Below are positions 34,720 through 42,227 of a DNA stretch of 64,000 nt, in pieces. The notes under the pieces are model-generated. The model was not told where the DNA came from. It worked only from the letters and a program-made list of their open reading frames with translations, and made no database searches. Every line of letters starts with the position of its first letter. The first letter of the stretch is position 1. The position numbers were made by a program, and so were the translations under genes. Source of the stretch: Methylotuvimicrobium sp. KM2 (lineage in GTDB: Bacteria; Pseudomonadota; Gammaproteobacteria; Methylococcales; Methylomonadaceae); contig NZ_CP150634.1 of NCBI RefSeq assembly GCF_038051925.1, positions 4,658,300-4,722,299 of the forward strand. Direction: 5' to 3'.

Positions 34720-36699
34720 ATGAACGATTATCCGCCGCATATTGAAGTCATCAATGATGCAGGTCCTTACCCGCCTGGCTCGCCTCCCCAACGCTGGTTT
34801 CTTTCCCGTTTACCAATCTTTCTCGGCGTTTTCCTGAGCGCATTGCTCATCGGCTTGGCTTACAACTACAGCCGCCCTGCAATATACCGCAGCACTGCAA
34901 CTTTACTGACTTCGGCAATGACCGCGATCGATCAGACCTCGGAAACCGCCGATATTCAGCATGTCGCGATACAACGGCAAATTTTGCTGGGCCGCGAACT
35001 ATTGAATGAAACGCTCAAGAGACTCGAGATAACGCATCCGCAAGCCAATCTCACTTTAGAAGACGTCAAGGAAATCTTGCAAGTCCAATCGTTGCCCGAC
35101 ACGCAATTGGTCGAGATGCAGGCCGAGGGCGAAATGCCGGAGATTTTATCGGCTTTGATCAATACTTGGATAGACGTATATTTGGATGCCAGAGCGGCGG
35201 AAATCGAAAGCAGCAAAGGTAAGACTATACAAATCGTCAAGGATGAATTGACCGAATTGGAAATTAAAATCGAACAAGCTCGGAACGCGCTGATAGAATT
35301 TAGGAACGAACATGACATCGCCTCGACCGAGCGACAAGAAAATACGGTATTGGCTAAACTGACCGGGCTCACGGCGGCATTGAATAACGCCAATGAGGCC
35401 GAAGTCAAAGCCAAGGCTCGACTCGAAGCCGTCGAAAAGGCCATCGAAGAAGGTCAAGCCGTCGTGCCGACTCAGGATCAACGCAGCCTGGATCAATTGG
35501 AGCAACGCTTGCAACAGCTCAGGGAAAAGCTGGCCGAATTCGACAAACGCTATACCCGGGAATACCTGGCTCGGCAACCGTCGATGCGATTCATTCCCGA
35601 GGAAATTAAAAAGCTCGAAAAGGAAATTGCAGCCAAGCAGCAATACGGCACAAGAATCGTTCATACCGATGCGATGCAAGAATACCAGGCCGCTAAAATG
35701 ACGCTCGATCGTATTCGTCAACAGCTCGAGGACCACAAACGCATGGCGTCGGAGTTTAGCTCGCGTTTCGCGCAACACGAAACTCTGAAAGCCGATCTCG
35801 ATGGACTCGAAAAAATTTACCGAGAAACGCAAGAACGCCTGGCTCAAATCGAAACGCGTCCGGTTGAAAAATACCCTCAGGTTACCGTGATTGACCGAGC
35901 CTTTCTTGCCCGCGACCCCATCAGCCCGAATTACAAGCGAGATACAGTGATTATCGTTATCGGTTCAGTCATGCTCGGACTGTTCGGCGTTTGGCTGGCC
36001 GAGTTTTTACATCCGCCGAGGAAAAAACAATCGGACGATGCGTTTTCCGGTTTATCGGCCTACGCGAACCTAGGTTTTGGCGCAGGAAGGCTGGATTTGC
36101 CGCAAATCTCTCCCGAAAGGCTTGCGCAAATTCGCAATCATCAGCGACTGCATGCGCCAATGCTACGGGAATTGTCGGATGCCGATTTGCGCGCGCTGCT
36201 CAATGCTTCGAATACGATGGGTAAACAGTTAATTGTTTTGTTATTGCTTGGCGTTACATTGAAGGAAGCCGCGGCATTGACTCCCGAGCATCTGTATGCC
36301 GAGTCTGGAGAAATCCGGTTGAGCGGTGCCGTACCGAGAAACATTCCGCTCGACGGTCTATTGAGTTATTTTAACGAGCAACATCGATTTCCGGCCTGGT
36401 ATACCGATAGCCCGCTAGCGGTCGGCGATCTTTCCGCGATTATAAGTGTTGCGGCGATCGATGCCGGCATGACACATCCCGAAGATTTCAATGCCGATGC
36501 CATTCGCCATACCTACATCGTGTATCTCATAAGACAAGGTTTGAAGTTATCCGAACTTGAAAACATCGTCGGAACGATAGCGCCTGCCGATTTAGTCGAA
36601 TACGGGCGTTATTCGCCGTTACGCCCCGGTCTTTCAGTAACTGAAATCAACCGAATCCATCCGGCTTTGGAAACGGAAGCACTTCCGCCGGCGCAATGA
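34720..36699 (+). CDS. Wzz-like chain-length determinant fused to a degenerate tyrosine-recombinase domain
   Basis: A 659-aa protein. One span at about residues 32-50 opens a Wzz/Wzc-type periplasmic region with a long coiled coil (165-380). PVEKYPQVTVIDRAFLARDP (381-400) and the second span (408-429) close it, in the usual polysaccharide co-polymerase plan. Instead of a Wzc tyrosine kinase, the C-terminus (about 481-635) resembles a tyrosine recombinase catalytic domain: LLLLGVTLKEAAALTPEHL (507-525), AIRHTYIVYLIRQGLKLSEL (594-613) and VEYGRYSP (626-633). The first catalytic Arg position reads Thr513 and the HxxR histidine reads Asp593, so DNA cleavage is unlikely. It probably acts as a cytoplasmic binding or dimerisation module. 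It is followed by a glycosyltransferase gene after 13 bp. Confidence 0.85.
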   Translation: MNDYPPHIEVINDAGPYPPGSPPQRWFLSRLPIFLGVFLSALLIGLAYNYSRPAIYRSTATLLTSAMTAIDQTSETADIQHVAIQRQILLGRELLNETLKRLEITHPQANLTLEDVKEILQVQSLPDTQLVEMQAEGEMPEILSALINTWIDVYLDARAAEIESSKGKTIQIVKDELTELEIKIEQARNALIEFRNEHDIASTERQENTVLAKLTGLTAALNNANEAEVKAKARLEAVEKAIEEGQAVVPTQDQRSLDQLEQRLQQLREKLAEFDKRYTREYLARQPSMRFIPEEIKKLEKEIAAKQQYGTRIVHTDAMQEYQAAKMTLDRIRQQLEDHKRMASEFSSRFAQHETLKADLDGLEKIYRETQERLAQIETRPVEKYPQVTVIDRAFLARDPISPNYKRDTVIIVIGSVMLGLFGVWLAEFLHPPRKKQSDDAFSGLSAYANLGFGAGRLDLPQISPERLAQIRNHQRLHAPMLRELSDADLRALLNASNTMGKQLIVLLLLGVTLKEAAALTPEHLYAESGEIRLSGAVPRNIPLDGLLSYFNEQHRFPAWYTDSPLAVGDLSAIISVAAIDAGMTHPEDFNADAIRHTYIVYLIRQGLKLSELENIVGTIAPADLVEYGRYSPLRPGLSVTEINRIHPALETEALPPAQ

Positions 36700-36712
36700 A
36701 CGAAAACAAATC

Positions 36713-37402
36713 ATGCTCTTTTCGATCATAATCCCGACACTCAACGAACAAACCTCGATCGTTGAATGCCTTGGCAAACTGCAACACTTACGCGAACATG
36801 CGGAAATTATCGTATCGGACGGCGGCAGTAGCGATCGCACCGTGGCACTGGCCGAGGGTCTGGCCGACCGTGTCTTAACCGGCCCGGCCGGCCGCGCCAA
36901 GCAAATGAACCGGGGGGCAAAGTATGCGTATGGCGAAATCTTGATCTTTTTGCATGCCGATACGGTCTTGCCCGAACAAGCATTGAACTCGATTAATCAT
37001 GCCTTGAACGAAGGCGCATATTGGGGGCGTTTCGATATTCGTCTGAGCGGTCGCCATTTCATGTTGAAGGTGATCGCCGCACTAATGAATCTACGTTCGC
37101 GATGGACCGGTATCGCGACCGGAGATCAGGCGATTTTCGTGAGTCGCAAAGCCTTCGATGCCGTGGGGGGCTTTCCCGATATCGCCTTGATGGAAGATAT
37201 CGCGCTAAGCAAATCTTTGAAAAAATGGGGTAAACCCGCTTGCCTAGTCGATCGTGTCGTCAGTTCCGGCAGGCGCTGGGAAAGCTATGGCCTATACCGA
37301 ACGATTCTATTGATGTGGAGTCTAAGACTTCGCTATTTTTTGGGCAGCCATCCGGAGACCTTGGCTCATCTCTACCGAACAGGAAAATTATGGAAACCGT
37401 AA
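36713..37402 (+). CDS. TIGR04283-type family 2 glycosyltransferase
   Basis: A 229-aa GT-A glycosyltransferase. The N-terminus FSIIIPTLNEQTSIVECLG is typical of family 2, followed by IIVSDGGSSDRT (nucleotide-sugar binding) and ILIFLHADTVLPEQAL (DxD-like). YWGRFDIRLSG and WTGIATGDQAIFVSRKAFD support the TIGR04283 subfamily, which was linked to arsenosugar biosynthesis. That link is by gene neighbourhood in other genomes and is not shown here. It sits 13 bp after the Wzz-like gene and overlaps the start of the next gene, which suggests one operon acting on a surface glycan or glycolipid. Confidence 0.9.
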   Translation: MLFSIIIPTLNEQTSIVECLGKLQHLREHAEIIVSDGGSSDRTVALAEGLADRVLTGPAGRAKQMNRGAKYAYGEILIFLHADTVLPEQALNSINHALNEGAYWGRFDIRLSGRHFMLKVIAALMNLRSRWTGIATGDQAIFVSRKAFDAVGGFPDIALMEDIALSKSLKKWGKPACLVDRVVSSGRRWESYGLYRTILLMWSLRLRYFLGSHPETLAHLYRTGKLWKP

Positions 37403-38181
37403 TCCGCTTATCTGTTGCGCTAGGTATTTTTTTGATCATGATCAGTTGGGAAGCGCTGCGACCAAGACGCAAGCAATCGCCCGACCGCAAACGACGCTGG
37501 CCGATCAATATCGGCTTGGCGCTGTTCAACATGCTGCTGATGCGATTGACGGTCGGGGGAGCGGCCTATCTGAGCGCGGTTTATGCGCAAGAGCAGTCTT
37601 GGGGAATTTTGAATGCGCTTGATATTCAAGGCTGGCCGGCGGTTGCGGTTACCTTGATCGCGCTCGATTTTGCGATTTACGGTCAGCATGTGCTCTCGCA
37701 CAAATGGCCGTTGCTATGGCGTTTGCACCAGATTCATCACACCGATATGGCCTTCGATGCGACAACGGCGGTTCGCTTTCATCCGTTGGAAATCGTTTTT
37801 TCGATGTTCTATAAAATCGCATGGATCTTGTTGCTCGGCGCGGACCCGCTGGCCGTGATCGCCTTCGAAATCATCCTGAACGGAGCGGCTACGTTCAATC
37901 ACGGCAATGTCGATATCCCGGAGCGAGTCGATAAAATACTCCGTTGGTTCATCGTCACGCCGGACATGCATCGTATTCATCATTCGACGATCCCAGTCGA
38001 AACCGACAGTAATTACGGCTTTTCGATTTCCTGTTGGGATCGCCTATGCGGCACCTACCGCGCCGAACCCAAACAAGCGCAAACCGAGATGCCGATCGGC
38101 CTAGCCCCTTATAGAAACCCCGAGGAACTGGGCTTCGCGAGTTTGTTGCGTTTACCGTTTAGCGGGCTACGCCGGGAGTGA
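37390..38181 (+). CDS. Sterol desaturase/fatty acid hydroxylase superfamily membrane enzyme
   Basis: A 263-aa di-iron membrane enzyme. The histidine clusters are intact: HVLSH, HQIHH (as LWRLHQIHHTD), and HRIHHS near residue 197. Four spans surround them. Members hydroxylate or desaturate lipids, including sterols, carotenoids and fatty acids. The open frame extends upstream to 37240, inside the glycosyltransferase gene. The ATG at 37390 has AGGAAAATT directly before it and the N-terminal span begins there, so it is the start. It overlaps the previous gene by 13 bp in another frame, indicating translational coupling. The substrate is unknown. Confidence 0.9.
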   Translation: METVIRLSVALGIFLIMISWEALRPRRKQSPDRKRRWPINIGLALFNMLLMRLTVGGAAYLSAVYAQEQSWGILNALDIQGWPAVAVTLIALDFAIYGQHVLSHKWPLLWRLHQIHHTDMAFDATTAVRFHPLEIVFSMFYKIAWILLLGADPLAVIAFEIILNGAATFNHGNVDIPERVDKILRWFIVTPDMHRIHHSTIPVETDSNYGFSISCWDRLCGTYRAEPKQAQTEMPIGLAPYRNPEELGFASLLRLPFSGLRRE

Positions 38182-38260
38182 TGCGAGATATCGGTTTATC
38201 CTAGAAAAAGCGATTCACCATGAAGAGCATGAAGTGACATGAAGAATTACTCGCTTTAAA

Positions 38261-38363
38261 TAGTGTTCGCACATCAAATTTCGGTTTTTTTACTCCCTCA
38301 TCCTAGCCTTCTCCGAGAGGGAGAAAGTATTGAAGCGCCGAAATTTGATGTGCGATAGGTATA
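38261..38363. repeat. R3b palindromic repeat, copy 2
   Basis: Same plan as the 22.9-kb copy: TAGTGTTCGCACATCAAATT, then CAAATTTCGG/CCGAAATTTG arms around CCCTCATCCTAGCCTTCTCC, ending GTGCGATAGGTATA. Downstream of the hydroxylase gene and immediately after the end of the convergent DUF6494 gene. Confidence 0.7.
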
Positions 38364-38380
38364 TGACCAAAACCTTAGGT

Positions 38381-38587
38381 TTATTCCAGCTTAATTTGAT
38401 CCTCGATCGTATGCGTTAACCGAACGTCCGGTAATTCCAAGGTCATCTTTACCTGCAAGGTTTCGGTTCCTTTCAACTCACCCGTTTCAACGGCCTTGAC
38501 AATCGCGTGTTCAAGTTCTCGCTGTGAAGTCACGCCGACTTGTTTCAAAAACTTCCTGACTTCCATATTCAATGTATCTTCGTTCAT
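38381..38587 (-). CDS. DUF6494 family small protein, 68 aa
   Basis: A short soluble protein, MNEDTLNMEVRKFLKQVGVT at the N-terminus, then a helix and a beta-strand pair (LQVKMTLELPDVRLTHTIED). The sequence matches my recollection of DUF6494, a small family of conserved proteobacterial proteins of unknown function. It is transcribed away from the heme-uptake genes, so its promoter region is shared with the Fur-box promoter interval. Confidence 0.75.
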   Translation of the reverse strand: MNEDTLNMEVRKFLKQVGVTSQRELEHAIVKAVETGELKGTETLQVKMTLELPDVRLTHTIEDQIKLE

Positions 38588-38767
38588 TGTTGTCTCCGGT
38601 AAATCATCAAAAAAATTGAAAAAGAATCGAAAGCACTAATGCAATTCGGACTCTCGTCGTGCCCATCCGGTTAACATAAACCATAGCGCTTGAAACGATG
38701 TAGTTTTTTAAACGGTATTCAATTCAGCATTCTAATCGAATAATAAAGCAAAGAAGAAAGATTTCTG

Positions 38768-38797
38768 TTGACATAAAAATGAGAATCATTATTATTA
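38768..38797 (+). promoter_or_regulatory. Promoter with overlapping Fur box
   Basis: A consensus -35 (TTGACA, 38768-38773) is followed after 16 bp by TATTAT (38790-38795) as the -10. Overlapping it is AAAAATGAGAATCATTATT (38775-38793), which agrees at about 15 of 19 positions with the Fur consensus GATAATGATAATCATTATC. Iron-loaded Fur should therefore repress the downstream heme-uptake genes. Confidence 0.9.
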
Positions 38798-38913
38798 GCA
38801 CTACGATAGATATTTGACCTCTCCTAACTATCGTTTGGCGCACGATGCTTCGCTCTCTAAATATATCGCACACTGCGTGCGCCAATTTTTTTGCTCACTC
38901 GAATGAGGATGTC

Positions 38914-39192
38914 ATGTTGGAAAATCAATCGGAAACATCGGCTCTGCATGAAGTTACACATCTTCATGCGAGTACGTTAATGCTAATTACCCAATTCAGT
39001 AACGGACATCATTGCCCGAAACTGGCGCACATGATCGTCAATCAATTACGCCGACTCATTACCGAGTCCGAGCTGGAACAACTGCCCAAGGGCCAGGAAA
39101 TGTACCGGCAATTACTCAGTCATTGGCAGCAAGTAACGCATACGTTGTTGGAACAGCGGCAACAAAACCCTAAGCGCACTCAATTACACTGA
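38914..39192 (+). CDS. Small Fur-regulated protein, 92 aa, unknown
   Basis: First gene after the Fur-box promoter. The ATG at 38914 has GAGGA five bases upstream and is preferred over the upstream ATG at 38845, which has no ribosome site. The protein is rich in histidine in its first part (HEVTHLHAS, GHHCP), then helical (LAHMIVNQLRRLITESELEQ). The histidines and the GHHCP motif could bind metal or heme, but no family is recognised. It ends 39 bp before the receptor gene, so it is probably part of the heme operon. Confidence 0.75.
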   Translation: MLENQSETSALHEVTHLHASTLMLITQFSNGHHCPKLAHMIVNQLRRLITESELEQLPKGQEMYRQLLSHWQQVTHTLLEQRQQNPKRTQLH

Positions 39193-39231
39193 GTTTGTTC
39201 AGGATGAAACCCTATAAATTCAATCGCCAAC

Positions 39232-41616
39232 ATGTTGAACGCCTTTTCGTTTATTCGGCTATGCCCCGCGCCGCTAAACTGCAAATATTCGAAAACCGCT
39301 TGCGCTTGCTTTTGCGTAATGTTAGCGAATGCGCCGACGATTGCCGATGAGAAGGCCGCGATGAAAGATACGGTGAAGCTCGATACGATGATTGTCGAAG
39401 GCTCTTCAAGCGCCCGTCCGCTGGATGAAGAGCCTGGCACCGCTTCGGTAATCGATGCCGAGACGATAGAACGGCGAATGGTTCGCAGCATCAAAGATTT
39501 GATCCGTTACGAGCCGGGCGTCAACGTCGGCAACGATCCGCAACGTTTCGGCGCGACCGGCTTTACGATTCGCGGTCTCGGCGGCAACCGCGTGTTGATG
39601 CAAGTCGACGGCGTTCGCTTGCCGGACGCTTTTTCGATCGGCTCGTTCGCCTCGGCGACGCGAAACATGGTCGACATGGATGCGCTGAAATCGGTCGAAA
39701 TCATCCGCGGCGCAGGGTCTGCCCAATACGGCGGAGATGCGCTGGGCGGCACGGTCGGCTTTGTCACTAAAGACCCGCGTGATTATCTCGACACATTCGG
39801 CAACGATTATTATGCCGACGCCAAACTCGGGTACAACACGACCGATCAAAGTTTTCTGAAAACTGCTACATTGGCAGGCGCATCATTTGGTTTTGAAAGC
39901 TTGCTGCTGTTAACGCACTCAGAAAGCGCAGAAACCGACACGAAAGGCGACAACAAGGAGCTGAATCCGAGACGGACCGCGCCAAGCCCTCAGGACAACG
40001 AAGTCTACAACGGACTCGGCAAGCTGCTCTACCGTTTCGACGATGACAACGTGCTACGCTTAACCGGCGAGTGGATGCACAGCGAGTCCGAGCTCGACGC
40101 TTATCATGCCAGAGATCCATTGGGCATCGGCTTTCCTCCGAACACAAAAATATTCAGCCTGATCACCGATGACAGACAAACGCGTTGGCGGATTTCGTTG
40201 GATCATACGCTTAAACATATCGACTTTGCGTTATTCGATAGCGCATTCTGGCGCGTATACCGGCAAAAGACTGCGGCGACACAAGAAACTTGGCAAGATC
40301 GCGACAATCCGCTGAATAAACGCCATCTGATCCACCGTATTTTCAGCTTCGATAACGACGATTTCGGTGGGGAAATTCGCTTCGACAAGCTTTTCTCGAC
40401 CGGTATTTTCGATCATGCGTTGCAATACGGCGGTCAAATCAGCATGAACACGATTACGCAGAAGCGGGACGGCACAATAACCTATACCAGCGGTAATCCG
40501 CCATTCATTCAACCGGGAACCGTTTCGAAAACCGTCCCGCCCGACACGTTTCCTGTCCGCGATTTTCCTGAAAGCTTAGTGACGAAGGCGGGTGCTTATC
40601 TTCAAGACAACATCACGTTTTTTGATCGGCGCGTAGAGCTGATTCCCGGTGTACGTATCGAGTTCTACTCTTTAAAGCCGCAAAAAGACCGACTATACGA
40701 TGCGACGTCGGAGGTGCAGCCGACTGAACTCGACGAGTACAAGATTCTGCCTAAGTTGGGCGCGTTAATCCATCTCACCGATGAATTAACAATTCACGGG
40801 CAATATGCGGAAGGGTTCCGCGGCCCGAATTTTGGCGAAAGCAACTCCGGTTTCGTCAACGATCAATTCGGTTATCAAACGATCCCGAACTTCAATCCGG
40901 CACCCGAAACCAGCACCGGTTTTGAGGTCGGTTTGCGCGGCAAAGGTGCGGCCGGAACGTTCGATCTGACTTTTTTTCGCAACGATTACCAGAATTTTTT
41001 GTTTTTGGATACGGTTTGCGTACCTTCGGCGGCGACCGGATTCTGTTTGGCCTACGGCGATACGCCAAGATTGACATTTCAGCAAATCAATAACCCGGAC
41101 GATATCCGGATTCAGGGCGTCGAATTCAAAAGCCAACTTTACTTAGATTGGTTCCACGAAACTTTGGAAGGAGCGAGTCTAATAGTCAGCGGATCGTATG
41201 CTGAGGGCGTCAATCTCGAAACCGGTTCCGTAAACGACGTGTCCTTACGCGGCATCAGCCCGGCCAAAGGCGTGATCGGTCTGCGCTACGAAGAACCTTC
41301 GGGAATCTGGGGTTCTGAATTGATATTAACATTGGTCGACGCCAAGCGTCCGAAGACAGCGCCGGACGATGCGCAATTCCTGCCCCGAGGATACGGCGTC
41401 GTCGACTTTAACGGCTACTATCGTTTCAACGACCATGTTTCGGTTAACGTCGGCGCGTTCAATCTATTCGACAAAACCTATATCGACTGGGAAGACATCA
41501 ATACGCGGGCCGGCGACCCGCATGCAACCTTCGGAGCCTACGCGAACGCCGATTTCTGGAAGCGTTATTCGCGACCGGGGCGCAACGTCGGCGCGACGTT
41601 AAAAATAGCATTTTGA
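39232..41616 (+). CDS. TonB-dependent heme/hemoglobin receptor
   Basis: A 794-aa outer-membrane receptor. After a signal segment (about residues 1-39, ending near NAPTIADE) come the TonB box region (DTMIVEGSS) and the plug domain (GTASVIDAETIERRM, PGVNVG, FTIRGLGGNRVLMQVDGVRL, GSAQYGGDALGGTVGFVTKD). A 22-strand barrel follows, ending in an aromatic residue (GATLKIAF). These features agree with the hemoglobin/transferrin/lactoferrin receptor family. The NPDD and FRGPNFGE motifs are typical. Transport depends on TonB-ExbBD encoded elsewhere. Its neighbours (HemS, HugZ, HmuTUV) fix the role as heme import. The start codon lacks a strong ribosome site. Confidence 0.92.
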   Translation: MLNAFSFIRLCPAPLNCKYSKTACACFCVMLANAPTIADEKAAMKDTVKLDTMIVEGSSSARPLDEEPGTASVIDAETIERRMVRSIKDLIRYEPGVNVGNDPQRFGATGFTIRGLGGNRVLMQVDGVRLPDAFSIGSFASATRNMVDMDALKSVEIIRGAGSAQYGGDALGGTVGFVTKDPRDYLDTFGNDYYADAKLGYNTTDQSFLKTATLAGASFGFESLLLLTHSESAETDTKGDNKELNPRRTAPSPQDNEVYNGLGKLLYRFDDDNVLRLTGEWMHSESELDAYHARDPLGIGFPPNTKIFSLITDDRQTRWRISLDHTLKHIDFALFDSAFWRVYRQKTAATQETWQDRDNPLNKRHLIHRIFSFDNDDFGGEIRFDKLFSTGIFDHALQYGGQISMNTITQKRDGTITYTSGNPPFIQPGTVSKTVPPDTFPVRDFPESLVTKAGAYLQDNITFFDRRVELIPGVRIEFYSLKPQKDRLYDATSEVQPTELDEYKILPKLGALIHLTDELTIHGQYAEGFRGPNFGESNSGFVNDQFGYQTIPNFNPAPETSTGFEVGLRGKGAAGTFDLTFFRNDYQNFLFLDTVCVPSAATGFCLAYGDTPRLTFQQINNPDDIRIQGVEFKSQLYLDWFHETLEGASLIVSGSYAEGVNLETGSVNDVSLRGISPAKGVIGLRYEEPSGIWGSELILTLVDAKRPKTAPDDAQFLPRGYGVVDFNGYYRFNDHVSVNVGAFNLFDKTYIDWEDINTRAGDPHATFGAYANADFWKRYSRPGRNVGATLKIAF

Positions 41617-41625
41617 GATACAACG

Positions 41626-41877
41626 ATGCACTCAAGCTACCAAGATATTAAACAAAAACTGTCGTCGTTATTCGACGAATTATTCACACATGAAGGCTAT
41701 GCCGACATGCACATCGAAATGCGAATTCTCAAACGGGGACAAAAAGAGGTGATTCTGCATTGCGGCAAACAATACCGTTATGTTGCCGATTTTCGGCCCG
41801 GTGATGACTCGCTAAATGCCTACAAGGAAACCGGCGGTCATGCACTCGAATTCGTCCGGTGCGAATCGAGGCGCTAA
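41626..41877 (+). CDS. Small conserved protein of the heme locus, 83 aa
   Basis: Begins 9 bp after the receptor gene and is almost certainly co-transcribed with it. It is a small alpha/beta protein (IEMRILKRGQKEVILHCGKQ, then YVADF) with one or two cysteines and no signal peptide, so it is cytosolic. I do not recognise a family. The position between receptor and downstream heme genes is the only functional hint; it could handle imported heme. It is followed by a repeat. Confidence 0.7.
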   Translation: MHSSYQDIKQKLSSLFDELFTHEGYADMHIEMRILKRGQKEVILHCGKQYRYVADFRPGDDSLNAYKETGGHALEFVRCESRR

Positions 41878-42019
41878 TAAAGTCTTTTCAATGGCGTCTT
41901 GCCGCCGCGCCCTCCATGTCTTCGATAGAGTTGCGGATTGACTGTTCGGGATCGAATCAAAGCGGCTTTAAAAATTTATACCGACTCGCCCTGCGTCTTT
42001 GAGGTTAAGAGAAGGGTTT

Positions 42020-42205
42020 TTAGGATTTGGTCATAAATAACTTCCCTATTTTTGGAGGGTTCGGTAACTCGATTGGCAGGTGTCGGCGGCAGGGAAAGCC
42101 GCCGTCAAGCCTACAAGGACGTATTCACGGCGTACTGCCAGGCGAGTTACCGAACCCTCGACAAAGCTCATAACTCCAGGAAGTTATTTTTCGCGAAATC
42201 CTTAA
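42020..42205. repeat. R1 repeat, copy C (MITE-like)
   Basis: 186 bp. Ends TTAGGATTTGGTCATAAATA and CGCGAAATCCTTAA form imperfect terminal inverted repeats. Uninterrupted core: GGCGGCAGGGAAAGCCGCC, then GGACGTATTCACGGCGTACT. It lies directly upstream of the Kelch protein gene, separated from its GAGG ribosome site by about 10 bp, so any promoter for that gene must be inside or before the element. Confidence 0.8.
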
Positions 42206-42227
42206 CTTTCATTTACGAGGATAAAGC

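Noticed and set aside
36160..36640. The recombinase-like part of the Wzz-like gene as a separate integrase gene
   Set aside because: There is no start codon with a ribosome site at the junction and no stop before it; the frame is continuous.
39204..39350. A 48-aa frame starting MKPYKFNRQHVERL just before the TonB receptor
   Set aside because: It has an AGG before the ATG but runs out of frame inside the receptor's signal region, and its product has no features. I considered a frameshift in the receptor's start but the existing N-terminus can serve as a signal peptide.
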